From an uncultured Gemmiger sp. (GTDB lineage: Bacteria > Bacillota > Clostridia > Oscillospirales > Ruminococcaceae): DNA of 64,000 bases. This document shows positions 17,704 to 27,153 of this stretch, piece after piece. The notes beneath the pieces were generated by a model, which was not told the DNA's origin, ran no database searches, and worked only from the letters and a program-made list of their open reading frames with translations. Each line of letters starts with the position of its first letter. Within the stretch, counting starts at the first letter, position 1. Where the stretch lies: positions 20,462-84,461 of the forward strand of contig CALWNP010000004.1 of the NCBI GenBank assembly GCA_944382835.1, in the 5' to 3' direction. A program made the translations under genes and the position numbers.

Positions 17704-18569
17704 CCGCCGCTGCGCTCTGTGCGCTGCCGCCGCGCCAGGCAGTGCGGCTGGTGCAGGCAGAGCTGGAGGCGGCCGGCTGCCCCGATGCGGATTTTGATGC
17801 CCGGGAACTCTACCGGCTGGCCACCGGACGGGACAGCCGGCTGGACGACAGCCTTTCTGCCGAAGAAGGGCAGAAGCTGGCTGAGCTGACCGCCCGCCGT
17901 GCCGGGCGGGAGCCGCTGCAATACCTGGCGGGCAGTTGGGACTTTCTGGACTTTACCCTTCGGGTGGGGCCGGGGGTGCTCTGCCCCCGGGCTGACAGCG
18001 AGGTGGTCTGTGAGACCGCCATCGAACTGCTGCAGGGCAAGCCGGCGCCGGAGGTGCTGGACCTCTGCGCCGGTACCGGCTGCCTGGGGCTGGGCATCAA
18101 GCGATTTGTCCCCGGGGCCCGGGTCCGTTGTCTCGAGATGAGCGAAGAAGCCTGGCCTTACCTCACCGAGAACGCAGCCCATGCGCTGCCCAGCGGGACG
18201 GTGGAGCCGGTGCGGGGGGATGTGAAGACCTTCTGGCAGCAGATCCCCGAAGGTTCGCTGGATCTGATCATCTCCAACCCGCCCTATCTGACGGCGGAAG
18301 AGATGGCACACCGGATGCCCGAGACTGCCCGCGAGCCGGAGATGGCGCTGGACGGGGGAGAAGACGGGCTGGATTTCTACCGCTGCATCCTCCGGCATTA
18401 CCGGCGGGCACTGGTACCCGGCGGGGCGCTGGTGCTGGAAATCGGCTGTGCCCAGGCCCGGGATGTGCTGGGGCTGGCAGCTGGTGAGGGGTGGCAGAAC
18501 ACCGCCTGCCGCAAGGATTACGGTGGAAATGACCGGGTCATTCTGGCCTATCGCGGAAAAGAAGAGTGA
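17697..18569 (+). CDS. prmC: Peptide chain release factor N5-glutamine methyltransferase
   Basis: This 290-residue enzyme methylates the Gln of the GGQ motif in release factors RF1 and RF2. It has the N-terminal helical domain, the SAM-binding block LDLCAGTGCLGLG and the catalytic NPPY (SNPPYLT). Length fits PrmC. The ATG at 17697 lies inside the end of the DUF1385 gene. Confidence 0.93.
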   Translation: MVTAAALCALPPRQAVRLVQAELEAAGCPDADFDARELYRLATGRDSRLDDSLSAEEGQKLAELTARRAGREPLQYLAGSWDFLDFTLRVGPGVLCPRADSEVVCETAIELLQGKPAPEVLDLCAGTGCLGLGIKRFVPGARVRCLEMSEEAWPYLTENAAHALPSGTVEPVRGDVKTFWQQIPEGSLDLIISNPPYLTAEEMAHRMPETAREPEMALDGGEDGLDFYRCILRHYRRALVPGGALVLEIGCAQARDVLGLAAGEGWQNTACRKDYGGNDRVILAYRGKEE

Positions 18570-18596
18570 AAGTCCTTCTTATCGCCCTGCAAATGC

Positions 18597-18611
18597 ACAA
18601 CTTACGGTTGT
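18597..18611 (+). promoter_or_regulatory. Candidate SOS (LexA) operator over the recA -35 region
   Basis: ACAAC-TTACG-GTTGT is a perfect 5-bp inverted repeat overlapping the -35 hexamer of the recA promoter. Its position and symmetry suit LexA, but it is not the classical Bacillus CGAAC-N4-GTTCG box, so the assignment is an inference. Confidence 0.4.
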
Positions 18612-18636
18612 AATTTGTATCAAAAACGGATATAAT
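18608..18636 (+). promoter_or_regulatory. recA promoter (TTGTAA-17-TATAAT)
   Basis: TTGTAA at 18608-18613 and TATAAT at 18631-18636 are 17 bp apart. They lie 52 nt upstream of the chosen recA start, outside the prmC gene. Confidence 0.8.
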
Positions 18637-18687
18637 AAGGATATGCAATGAATCATAAACCGCAAATGCGTGAAGGAGAATATTTCT

Positions 18688-19863
18688 ATGGCAGCAAAGA
18701 AAGAAACCACAAAAGCAACGCCCGCCCCGGCCGGTGACAAGAAAGCAGCACTGGAAACCGCTCTGGCGCAGATTGAAAAACAGTTCGGCAAAGGCGCTGT
18801 GATGAAGCTGGGGGCCAACGTCACCATGCAGGTGGACGCCATCTCCACCGGCAGCCTGGGGCTGGATCTGGCACTGGGCATCGGAGGTCTGCCCCGCGGA
18901 CGGATCATCGAGGTCTACGGGCCGGAATCTTCGGGCAAAACCACCCTGGCACTGCATGTGCTGGCCGAGGCCCAGAAGGCCGGCGGCGAAGTCGCCTTCA
19001 TCGACGTGGAACATGCGCTGGACCCGGCCTATGCCCGGGCACTGGGGGTGGACATCGACAGTCTGCTGGTTAGCCAGCCGGACACCGGCGAGCAGGCCAT
19101 GGAAATCTGTGAGGCACTGGTCCGTTCCGGCGCCATCGACGCCATTGTGGTGGACTCGGTGGCCGCCATGGTGCCCAAGGCGGAAATCGAGGGCGAGATG
19201 GGGGACAGCCATGTGGGTCTGCAGGCCCGTCTGATGAGTCAGGCTCTGCGCAAACTCACCGGCATCATCGGCAAGACCAACACCGTCTGCATCTTCATCA
19301 ACCAGCTGCGTGAAAAGGTGGGCATTGTCTACGGCAACCCCGAAGTGACCACCGGCGGCCGTGCCCTGAAATATTACTCCTCGGTGCGGATTGATGTGCG
19401 CCGCATCGAAGGGTTGAAGGACTCCAACGGTTCCTTCATCGGCAACCGGACCCGGGCCAAGATTGTCAAGAACAAGGTGGCCCCGCCCTTCCGGGAGGCC
19501 GAGTTTGACATCATGTTCGGTGAGGGCATTTCCAAGATCGGCGAGATTCTGGATCTCGGCGTCAAGCTGGGCATCGTCCAGAAGAGCGGCGCCTGGTTCA
19601 ACTATGGGGATGTCCGGCTGGGACAGGGCCGCGACAACGCCAAGGTTTATCTGAAAGAACATCCCGAGGTGTCGGATGAGATCGAAAAGCTGGTCCGCGA
19701 CAATGCAGACCGTCTGCTGGCGGCGGGCAAGAAGGGAACCGTCAAGCCGGTGGAAAAGCCGGCGGTGACCCCGGTGGAGGCCCCGGCCGCAGCTGCTGAG
19801 GCGCCGGCTGCCCCCAAGACCACCGGCAGCGAGCTGGACCTGGACATCATGGTGGATGAGTAA
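18688..19863 (+). CDS. recA: Recombinase RecA
   Basis: This 391-residue protein is the ATP-dependent strand-exchange protein and SOS co-protease. It has Walker [10 protein letters not shown] (residues 78-86), [16 protein letters not shown], and INQLREKVG. The C-terminal tail is unusually rich in Ala, Pro and Glu (from about residue 350). I chose ATG 18688 with AAGGAG 9 nt before it instead of a GTG at 18670 that would overlap this site. The stop codon shares one base with the recX start, so they form an operon, probably DNA-damage controlled. Confidence 0.98.
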   Translation: MAAKKETTKATPAPAGDKKAALETALAQIEKQFGKGAVMKLGANVTMQVDAISTGSLGLDLALGIGGLPRGRIIEVYGPESSGKTTLALHVLAEAQKAGGEVAFIDVEHALDPAYARALGVDIDSLLVSQPDTGEQAMEICEALVRSGAIDAIVVDSVAAMVPKAEIEGEMGDSHVGLQARLMSQALRKLTGIIGKTNTVCIFINQLREKVGIVYGNPEVTTGGRALKYYSSVRIDVRRIEGLKDSNGSFIGNRTRAKIVKNKVAPPFREAEFDIMFGEGISKIGEILDLGVKLGIVQKSGAWFNYGDVRLGQGRDNAKVYLKEHPEVSDEIEKLVRDNADRLLAAGKKGTVKPVEKPAVTPVEAPAAAAEAPAAPKTTGSELDLDIMVDE

Positions 19864-20483
19864 TGCCGGAACTGACCCAATGCAAGGAGACCAAGCGGGG
19901 GCGCTTTGCGCTGTTTTTTGACGGCGAGTTTGCCTTTTCGCTGGATGAGGAGACCTTTGCCAGCAGCGACCTGCACACCGGGGATGTGCTGGAGGACTGG
20001 GAGATTGAACAGCTCCGCACACGGAGCGACACCCGCAAGGCGCTGGACAAGGCGCTGGACTACCTGGCGCTGCGGGACCACGCGGCGGGGGAACTCTACC
20101 AGAAACTCTGCCGCAAGTTTGACCCCCACAGCGCGGCGGCTGCGGTGGCCAAGGCGGAGGCGCTGGGACTGCTGGACGATGAAAACTTTGCCCGCCGCCG
20201 CGCGGCCGAACTGCTGGCCAAACGCAAAAGCCGGCGGGAGATTGACCGGGATCTCGCGGCCAAGGGCATCGACCGGGACCTGGTTTACCGGGTGCTGGAA
20301 GAGCTCTTTGCCGACGAGGAAGGGGAGGACCCTGAACTGGCCGCTGCCCGTGCCCTGGTACAGCGCCAGTATGCCTCCAAACTGGCTGCCGGAAAATGGC
20401 AGCAGGTGGCGGCCGCCCTGGCGCGCCGGGGCTTTCCCCACAGCGTGATCCGCGCCGTGCTGGACGAGGCCGGCGAAGACTGA
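19863..20483 (+). CDS. recX: Regulatory protein RecX
   Basis: This 206-residue protein fits RecX, which binds RecA filaments and limits their activity. It is made largely of three-helix repeats; KALDKALDYLALRDHAAGELYQ and ALGLLDDENFARR-type blocks are typical. The ATG overlaps the recA stop (TAATG), which supports both identity and coupled translation. Confidence 0.9.
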   Translation: MPELTQCKETKRGRFALFFDGEFAFSLDEETFASSDLHTGDVLEDWEIEQLRTRSDTRKALDKALDYLALRDHAAGELYQKLCRKFDPHSAAAAVAKAEALGLLDDENFARRRAAELLAKRKSRREIDRDLAAKGIDRDLVYRVLEELFADEEGEDPELAAARALVQRQYASKLAAGKWQQVAAALARRGFPHSVIRAVLDEAGED

Positions 20484-20517
20484 CCAACAACACATAGAAT
20501 AGGAACATGACATCGCT

Positions 20518-21864
20518 ATGAAAATTGCTATTGTTTCCCTCGGCTGCCCCAAAAATCAGGTGGATGCCGATGTATTTTGCCATGCACTGCTCAAGGCCGG
20601 ACACGAAACGGTGTCAGATGCCGCCCAGGCGGATGTGATCATTGTCAACACCTGCGGGTTTATCCAGTCGGCCAAGGAGGAAGCCATCGAGAACATCCTC
20701 CTGGCCTGCAGCTACAAACAGCAGAACCCCGACCTCAAGGTGATCGTCACCGGCTGCCTGGCCGAGCGCTATAAACAGCAGATTGTCCAGGAAATCCCCG
20801 AAGTGGACGCGGTGGTGGGCATCGGCTCCAACGCCGCACTGCCTGCCATTGTGGAACGGGTCTGCGCTTCCGGCGCCGGCCAGGTGGAGAGCTATGGCCC
20901 CAAGAGCGATATGCCGTTGGGCGGGGCCCGGGTGATCTCCACCCCGCGGCACTATGCCTATCTCAAGATCGCCGAGGGCTGCAACAACCGCTGCCATTAC
21001 TGTGCCATCCCGCTGATCCGGGGCCCGCTGCGCAGCCGTCCCCTGGAGGACTGCCTGGCCGAAGCCCGCTGGCTGGCAGGGGAGGGGGTCCGGGAGCTGA
21101 TTGTGGTGGCCCAGGACCCCACTGCCTATGGCGAGGACTGGGGCAAACCGGGGGCCGTCTGCGAGCTGCTGGATGGCCTCAATGCCATCGAGGGGCTGCG
21201 GTGGATCCGGGTTCTCTATGCCTACCCCGAGCGGATCACCGATGATTTCATCGCGGCCATGGTCCGCAACAAAAAAGTGCTGCCCTACCTGGATCTGCCC
21301 ATCCAGCACTGTGATGATGCGGTGCTGCGGGCGATGAACCGCCGCGGCGGCCGCCGGGAGATTGAGGATGCCATTGCCCGGTTGCGGGCCGCCATCCCCG
21401 ACCTGACCCTGCGCACCACCCTGATTGCCGGCTTCCCCGGAGAAACCGAGGAGCAGTATGCCGAGCTGTGCGATTTCGTCAAGACGGTCCGGTTTGACCG
21501 TCTGGGCTGCTTTGCCTATTCGGCGGAGGAAAACACCGTGGCGGCCCGGATGGAGGGCCAGATTGACGAGGAGACCAAGCAGCGCCGCGCCGACCACATC
21601 ATGGAACTGCAGGCGGAGATCAGCGCCGAAAAGCAGGCGGCCAAGGTGGGCCAGACGCTGGAGTGCATCTGTGACGGGGTGGACGAGGAGAGCGGAATGT
21701 ACCTGCTGCGCGGCAAGGGGGATTGTCCCGAGATCGACGGCTGTATTTTGGCCCCGGCCGATACCCCGCTGGAGACCGGCGCCTTCTACCGGGTTACCAT
21801 CACCGACAGCGATACCTATGATCTTTACGGCTATGCCGAGGAAAAATTGGAGGATGCACAATGA
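20518..21864 (+). CDS. rimO: Ribosomal protein S12 methylthiotransferase
   Basis: This 448-residue radical-SAM enzyme adds a methylthio group to an Asp of ribosomal protein S12. The N-terminal domain has cluster cysteines C10, C46 (NTCGF) and C80 (TGCLAERY); the radical-SAM motif CxxxCxxC is C155, C159 and C162 (GCNNRCHYC). A C-terminal TRAM domain covers ~380-445. SLGCPKNQVDAD and IRGPLRSRP separate RimO from MiaB. The stop overlaps the pgsA start by 4 nt. Confidence 0.95.
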   Translation: MKIAIVSLGCPKNQVDADVFCHALLKAGHETVSDAAQADVIIVNTCGFIQSAKEEAIENILLACSYKQQNPDLKVIVTGCLAERYKQQIVQEIPEVDAVVGIGSNAALPAIVERVCASGAGQVESYGPKSDMPLGGARVISTPRHYAYLKIAEGCNNRCHYCAIPLIRGPLRSRPLEDCLAEARWLAGEGVRELIVVAQDPTAYGEDWGKPGAVCELLDGLNAIEGLRWIRVLYAYPERITDDFIAAMVRNKKVLPYLDLPIQHCDDAVLRAMNRRGGRREIEDAIARLRAAIPDLTLRTTLIAGFPGETEEQYAELCDFVKTVRFDRLGCFAYSAEENTVAARMEGQIDEETKQRRADHIMELQAEISAEKQAAKVGQTLECICDGVDEESGMYLLRGKGDCPEIDGCILAPADTPLETGAFYRVTITDSDTYDLYGYAEEKLEDAQ

Positions 21865-22436
21865 ATCTGCCCAATAAACTGACCATGATGCGGGTGGTGC
21901 TGGTGCCCGTCTTTATGGTGTTCGCCGCCTTTGGCCAGATCGGCACCGCCGCCTACAACCCCTATGCCCATCTGGCTGCCGGCATTGTCTTTGCCATTGC
22001 CAGCTTCACCGATTTTCTGGACGGTTACCTGGCCCGGAAATATCATCTTGTCACCGATTTCGGCAAGTTTATGGACCCGCTGGCGGACAAGATGCTGACC
22101 ACCGCCGCCTTTATTTACATGCTGGCAGACGGCGTCTGCTCCCCGGTGGTGCTGGCGCTGATCCTGTTCCGGGAATTTGCAGTGGCCGGGGTGCGGATGA
22201 TCGCCGCCGGTTCCGGCACCGTCATCGCCGCCAACATCTGGGGCAAGGTCAAGACGGTGCTCCAGATGCTGACGGTCTTGGTCTATTACTTTGTGCCCTT
22301 CTTTATGGGGAGCAGCGATATGCTGGGATTCTCCCTCGTCACCCAGGTTCTGTGCTGGCTGGTGGCCGTTGTGACGGTGCTGTCGGGTGCAATCTATCTG
22401 TGGCAGAACCGCGTTTGTTTCATGCAGGCAAAATAA
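21861..22436 (+). CDS. pgsA: CDP-diacylglycerol-glycerol-3-phosphate 3-phosphatidyltransferase
   Basis: This 191-residue membrane enzyme makes phosphatidylglycerol phosphate. The CDP-alcohol phosphotransferase motif DGx2ARx8Gx3Dx3D is complete, from Asp54 to Asp76 (DGYLAR then G68, D72, D76). Several hydrophobic spans surround it. It overlaps rimO by 4 nt, the rimO-pgsA order being common in Firmicutes. Confidence 0.94.
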   Translation: MNLPNKLTMMRVVLVPVFMVFAAFGQIGTAAYNPYAHLAAGIVFAIASFTDFLDGYLARKYHLVTDFGKFMDPLADKMLTTAAFIYMLADGVCSPVVLALILFREFAVAGVRMIAAGSGTVIAANIWGKVKTVLQMLTVLVYYFVPFFMGSSDMLGFSLVTQVLCWLVAVVTVLSGAIYLWQNRVCFMQAK

Positions 22437-22449
22437 ACCGCTTTGCGCC

Positions 22450-22478
22450 TTGCACCGGGGCGGCAGTCGGGCTATAAT
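22450..22478 (+). promoter_or_regulatory. cysS promoter (TTGCAC-17-TATAAT)
   Basis: TTGCAC at 22450-22455 and TATAAT at 22473-22478 are 17 bp apart, in the gap between pgsA and cysS. This starts a new transcription unit about 40 nt before the cysS ATG. Confidence 0.82.
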
Positions 22479-22522
22479 AAAACAGAAATCCCTGCCATAG
22501 AAGGCCGGAAAGGAAGTCCGTT

Positions 22523-23917
22523 ATGCAGATCTTTAATACCCTGACCCGTCAGAAGGAAGAGTTTGTCCCGCAGGTTCCCGGAGAGTACCGCATCTATGTC
22601 TGCGGTCCCACCGTTTACAACTACATTCATGTGGGCAACGCCCGCCCCATGATCGTCTTTGACACCCTGCGCCGGTATCTGGAATACCGCGGCAACAAGG
22701 TGTACTATGTCTCCAACATCACCGACATCGACGATAAGCTCATCGCCAAAGGCCAGCAGGAGGGTGTCTCGATGCAGGAGGTGGCCCGCAAGTTTGAGGC
22801 GGAATACATCAAGGATTCCCAGGGCCTGAACGTGATGGAGCCCACCGTCCGCCCCCGTGCCACCGAGCACATCGGGGAGATCATCAAGATTGTCAAGGAT
22901 CTGGTGGATTCCGGCCATGCCTATGTGGCCCGCAACGGGGATGTCTATTTCCGGGTCAAGTCTGATCCCGGCTACGGCAAGCTCAGCCACCTCAATCTGG
23001 ACGACCTGGAAAGCGGCAACCGCGCCCTGCGCAGCCAGATGGACGATGACCTGAAAGAAGACCCCGCCGACTTTGCAGTCTGGAAGGCCGCCAAGCCGGG
23101 CGAACCCTACTGGGACAGCCCCTGGGGCAAGGGTCGGCCGGGTTGGCACATCGAGTGCAGTGCCATGGCCCGCGAACACCTGGGCAAGACCATCGACCTG
23201 CATGCCGGCGGCCAGGACTTGATCTTCCCCCATCATGAAAACGAGATCGCCCAGAGCGAATGCGCCAACGGCTGCACTTTCAGTCGCTACTGGATGCACA
23301 ACGGATTTTTGAACATCAACAACCAGAAGATGTCCAAGAGCGCCGGCAATTTCTTCACTGTGCGGGAGATCGCCGAAAAGTACGGCTATGAGCCCATCCG
23401 CTATTTTATGCTCACCGCCGGCTACCGCATGCCGCTGAACTACACGGTGGAACTGATTGAAAGCTGCAAAAACTCGCTGGAGCGTCTGTACACCTGCCGG
23501 GACAACCTGGACTTTGCCATCGAGCATGCTCAGGGCACCGATACCTCGCTGGCCGAAAAGGCCCAGCAGGCCAAGGACAAATTCATCGCCGCCATGGACG
23601 ATGACCTGAACACCCCCGATGCCTTGGCTGCTCTCTTTGACTTTGTCCGCGAGATCAACACCTTGTCCGGAAGCAGTGATCGTGCCACCCTGGAGCAGGC
23701 TGCCAAGACTTTTGACGAGCTGACCGGAGTGCTGGGGCTGCTGTACAACCGCAAGAAGGATACTGTGCCGCCCGAGGTCACCGCCCTGGTGGAGGAACGT
23801 GCCGCAGCCAAGAAAGCCAAGGACTACGCCCGTGCCGATGCCATCCGTGCCCAGCTGGCCGAGATGGGATGGTCGGTGATGGACACCGCCAAGGGACCGC
23901 AGATCAGCAAACTCTGA
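22523..23917 (+). CDS. cysS: Cysteine-tRNA ligase
   Basis: This 464-residue class I synthetase charges tRNA-Cys. It shows YNYIHVGNARP (the HIGH motif), the CysS-specific NISDIDDK-like NITDIDDK, WHIECSAM, HHENEIAQSE (zinc site) and KMSKS (NQKMSKSAGN). Length is normal. It has its own promoter and is followed by a long-stem terminator. Confidence 0.98.
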   Translation: MQIFNTLTRQKEEFVPQVPGEYRIYVCGPTVYNYIHVGNARPMIVFDTLRRYLEYRGNKVYYVSNITDIDDKLIAKGQQEGVSMQEVARKFEAEYIKDSQGLNVMEPTVRPRATEHIGEIIKIVKDLVDSGHAYVARNGDVYFRVKSDPGYGKLSHLNLDDLESGNRALRSQMDDDLKEDPADFAVWKAAKPGEPYWDSPWGKGRPGWHIECSAMAREHLGKTIDLHAGGQDLIFPHHENEIAQSECANGCTFSRYWMHNGFLNINNQKMSKSAGNFFTVREIAEKYGYEPIRYFMLTAGYRMPLNYTVELIESCKNSLERLYTCRDNLDFAIEHAQGTDTSLAEKAQQAKDKFIAAMDDDLNTPDALAALFDFVREINTLSGSSDRATLEQAAKTFDELTGVLGLLYNRKKDTVPPEVTALVEERAAAKKAKDYARADAIRAQLAEMGWSVMDTAKGPQISKL

Positions 23918-23972
23918 GCCAATCCGCAGGTTTCTCGCCTTGCCGGCTGTGACACGGCACAATGAGAAAATC

Positions 23973-24033
23973 AGGAGGAACCGTCAACCGGCATCGCCGC
24001 TGCGCTGCCAAGAAAGCGGTTCCTCCTTGTTTT
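23973..24033 (+). terminator. Long-stem terminator after cysS
   Basis: AGGAGGAACCG (23973-23983) pairs with CGGTTCCTCCT (24017-24027), followed by TGTTTT. The 33-nt loop can fold further (GGCATCGCCGCTGCGCTGCC). Confidence 0.7.
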
Positions 24034-24068
24034 ATCCCCGTCTTATCACACGAAAAAGGATCTTTTCT

Positions 24069-27068
24069 ATGCCGACACTCATCAAAAAGAACAACCGGGA
24101 AACCCTGTGGTGGATTCTGCTGGGCGCGCTGGTACTGCGGCTGCTGCTGGCCATCCTGACCGAGGGGTACTCCTATGACATGAGCTGCTTTGTGGCCTGG
24201 GGAGAAAAGCTGGCCGCGGAGGGCCCCCGGCAATTTTACAGCGAAGGGTACTTTGCCGACTATCCGCCGGGCTATATCCTGGTGCTGGGGGTCATCGGTG
24301 CGCTGCGGCAGCTGCTCTCCCTGGGGATGGAATCGCCGGGAACTCGGCTACTGTTGGCCCTTGTCCCCAGCCTGTGCGACTGTGCCGCCGCAGGGCTGCT
24401 CTGGTGGGTGGGGGAGAAGACCATCGGCCCGGGGTCTGCCCTGACCCGGCTGACTCTGTTCTATGCGTTTTGCCCGCTGTTTCTCTACGACACCGGCATC
24501 TGGAAGCAGATTGACGGGGCATTTTGTCTGCCGCTGTTGCTGTGCTTTTTGCTGTTGGAGGGCAAGCGCTATCTGCCGGCGGCTTTGCTCTACGGGGTGG
24601 CGCTGGCCATCAAGCCCCAGGCACTGCTGGCCGGGCCGGTGCTGGCTGTCTGCTTCCTTTTGGGGGTGGCGGATGGATTCGGTTCGGGGGACAACCGGGC
24701 CCTGCTGCGTGCGCTGGCCCGGATTCCGGCGGGCATCCTGGCTGCCCTGGCCCCGGTTCTGCTGGTGGGACTGCCCTTCTTTGGCCCGCAGGCGCTGCTT
24801 TCGTCGCTGTGGGACAAATACCTGGGTACGGCCTCCAGCTACCCTTATGCCACCATCAACGCCTTCAACTGGTTTGCTGCTTTGGGGGGCAATTGGCAGG
24901 GGCTGGACATCAAGGTCTTTGGCCTGATTCCCTGGTCCATGCTGGGCACCGTCAATCTGGTGCTGCTGACCCTGTGGATGTTTTTCCTCTCCGCCCGCAG
25001 CTGGCGCGCCAATCGTTTCTCGCCCCTGCTCATGGCGGGGCTTTATACCACCGGTGTCTTTACTGTGGGGCACTGCATGCATGAGCGGTATATCGTTCTG
25101 GGAACCATCCTGACCTTCTTTGCCGCCATCCGCTGGAATGACATCCGGCTCTACGGGGCGGGGTTCGGGCTGTCACTGTGCGGATTTCTCAACCTGGCCG
25201 CGGTTTACAGCCTGGTGGGAACCGACGACGAGTGGATGACCAGCGCCACCAGCGGTATGTTTGCCGGGGTGACCGGCTTTGCCGAAACCGTCTGTTTCTT
25301 GCTGTTGGCCTTTGCGGTCTATGATATTGCCGCCAAGGGGCGGACCTCGCCTCTCAAACAACCACTGGTCCATCTGCCGGGACGCCACATCAACCGTGAC
25401 GCGGCCCTGATGCCCACCCCGGCCCCCCAGCCGCGCTGGACCGGGCGGGAGCGGCTGCTCCTGTTGGGGCTGACCGCAGCCACCGCGGTGCTGAGCTTTG
25501 CCTATCTGGGGGAAATGACAGCCCCTCAGACCCCGCTGGATGCCACCGGAACCACCCTCAGTGAAACGGTAACCCTGCAGGGGGAGGCGACGGAACTCTG
25601 GATTTATCCCGGCATCAGTTTTGGCGGCTCCATGACCATCACCAATGGCGCCGGAACTGTGGTCTACGAGGAGACGCTGGATTACCAGACCCCTTTCTGC
25701 TGGATCCGGGTGGCCTTCTCCGGCGCCAACGGCCAGCCCCTGACCGTGACCCTAAACAACGCACAGATGTTTGAACTGGCCTTCCGGGATGGGCAGGGGG
25801 CACTGGTGCCGGTGAGCGGCGGCGGAGCGCTGTTTGACGAACAGGCAGAGGTGCCTGACACCATCAGCCAGCTCAACAGCATGTATTTTGACGAAATCTA
25901 CCACGGCCGGACCGGGTACGAGATGCTGCACAAAATGCCGGTATATGAGACCACCCATCCGCCTCTGGGCAAGGATTTCATCATGATGGGCATTGCCTTG
26001 TTCGGGATGACGGGCTTTGGCTGGCGCTTTTCCGGCACACTGTTCGGAGTGCTGCTGGTCCCGTTGGCCTGGTGCTTTGTCCGGCGGCTGACCCGTAAAC
26101 CTTGGATTGCAGGGGTGGCGGCGGTGCTGCTGGCCCTGGACTTTATGCGCTATTCCCAAAGCCGGATTGCCACCATTGACATCTATGGCACCTTTTTTAT
26201 TCTGCTGGGCGCCTACTTTATGCTGTGGTATTGCCAGAGCGTGCTGCAAAAAGGGGTCTGTGCCTCCCTGTGGCCCATGGCCTTGGGGGGCGTGGCCTTT
26301 GGCTTGGGCTGTGCCTCCAAATGGACCGGCATCTATGCGGGGGCAGGGCTGGCCATCCTCTACTTTGCAGTGCTCTATGCCCGCTGGCGGCAAAAGCCCC
26401 AGAATTTCTCCCGGGAGTTTGGAACTGCGGCGGTGGGGGGCGTTGCCTTCTATATTCTGGTGCCGCTGGGAATCTATCTGCTCTCCTACCTGCCCTATCG
26501 GTGGCGGGACCCCTCTTTCTCGCTGGCGGACTGGTGGAGCTGTCAGGTCAGCATGTACACCTACCACTCCGCCCTGGAGGCCACCCATCCCTTTGAGAGC
26601 CGGTGGTACACCTGGCTGCTGGATCTGCGCCCGGTGTGGTATTATTCCAACAGCGGCCTGCCCGAGGGCCTCAAGGGCAGCATTGCGGGGCTGGGTGGGC
26701 CTGTGATCTGGCTGGCTGGACTCTTCTGCATTTTGCTGCTGCTGTGGCGGCAGGTCTCGGGACGGGGCACCCCGGCTGCGGGATGCGTGCTGGTGCTGTA
26801 CGGCGCCCAGCTGGTTCCCTGGATGATGGTCAGCCGCTGCACCTTCCTCTACCACTATTTCCCCAGCTCCATCTTCTGCCTGGCGGCCATTGCCCTGGTG
26901 CTGGCCCAGATGCGGGATGGCCGGCTGGCGCGCTGGTGGGGGATTGGGCTGTGCATTGCCGCAGCGGTGCTCTTTGTCTGGTTCTATCCGGTGCTCTCCG
27001 GGTTGCCGGTGGCGGATTTGTGGGCGGACAGCCTGAAGATCCTGCCCAGCTACGGCTTCTATCTCTGA
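24069..27068 (+). CDS. Tandem GT-C membrane glycosyltransferase (two modules, PMT/GT39-like C-terminal half)
   Basis: This 999-residue membrane protein has two halves. The first (~1-430) is a polytopic GT-C-like module with an early acidic loop (EGYSYDMSCFVAWG). After a linker and a beta-rich soluble segment (~490-600), the second half begins with the protein O-mannosyltransferase pattern FDEIYHGR near residue 606 and THPPLGK near 628, followed by more spans. PMT-like enzymes move a sugar from a polyprenyl phosphate onto an outer acceptor. I chose ATG 24069 with AAAGGA upstream; the longer frame would read through the cysS terminator. It stands alone between two terminators. Substrates unknown. 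Confidence 0.82.
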   Translation: MPTLIKKNNRETLWWILLGALVLRLLLAILTEGYSYDMSCFVAWGEKLAAEGPRQFYSEGYFADYPPGYILVLGVIGALRQLLSLGMESPGTRLLLALVPSLCDCAAAGLLWWVGEKTIGPGSALTRLTLFYAFCPLFLYDTGIWKQIDGAFCLPLLLCFLLLEGKRYLPAALLYGVALAIKPQALLAGPVLAVCFLLGVADGFGSGDNRALLRALARIPAGILAALAPVLLVGLPFFGPQALLSSLWDKYLGTASSYPYATINAFNWFAALGGNWQGLDIKVFGLIPWSMLGTVNLVLLTLWMFFLSARSWRANRFSPLLMAGLYTTGVFTVGHCMHERYIVLGTILTFFAAIRWNDIRLYGAGFGLSLCGFLNLAAVYSLVGTDDEWMTSATSGMFAGVTGFAETVCFLLLAFAVYDIAAKGRTSPLKQPLVHLPGRHINRDAALMPTPAPQPRWTGRERLLLLGLTAATAVLSFAYLGEMTAPQTPLDATGTTLSETVTLQGEATELWIYPGISFGGSMTITNGAGTVVYEETLDYQTPFCWIRVAFSGANGQPLTVTLNNAQMFELAFRDGQGALVPVSGGGALFDEQAEVPDTISQLNSMYFDEIYHGRTGYEMLHKMPVYETTHPPLGKDFIMMGIALFGMTGFGWRFSGTLFGVLLVPLAWCFVRRLTRKPWIAGVAAVLLALDFMRYSQSRIATIDIYGTFFILLGAYFMLWYCQSVLQKGVCASLWPMALGGVAFGLGCASKWTGIYAGAGLAILYFAVLYARWRQKPQNFSREFGTAAVGGVAFYILVPLGIYLLSYLPYRWRDPSFSLADWWSCQVSMYTYHSALEATHPFESRWYTWLLDLRPVWYYSNSGLPEGLKGSIAGLGGPVIWLAGLFCILLLLWRQVSGRGTPAAGCVLVLYGAQLVPWMMVSRCTFLYHYFPSSIFCLAAIALVLAQMRDGRLARWWGIGLCIAAAVLFVWFYPVLSGLPVADLWADSLKILPSYGFYL

Positions 27069-27077
27069 TTACAAAGC

Positions 27078-27119
27078 AAAACAGCCGCGCTTACCCTTGG
27101 CGGGAAAGGCGGCTGTTTT
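27078..27119 (+). terminator. Terminator after the GT-C gene, possibly bidirectional
   Basis: AAAACAGCCGC (27078-27088) pairs with GCGGCTGTTTT (27109-27119). The A run on one side and T run on the other allow use by both the + strand GT-C gene and the convergent phosphofructokinase gene, whose stop is at 27154. Confidence 0.85.
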
Positions 27120-27153
27120 GTGTGAGGAAGAAGATGCACAAAAGGAAAGAGAA

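Noticed and set aside
18538-20604. A 688-codon open frame on the minus strand across recA and recX
   Set aside because: recA and recX on the + strand are certain; the antisense translation is low-complexity Gly/Arg/Pro text.
22472-23962. A 496-codon minus-strand frame opposite cysS
   Set aside because: cysS has all synthetase motifs; the opposite frame has none.
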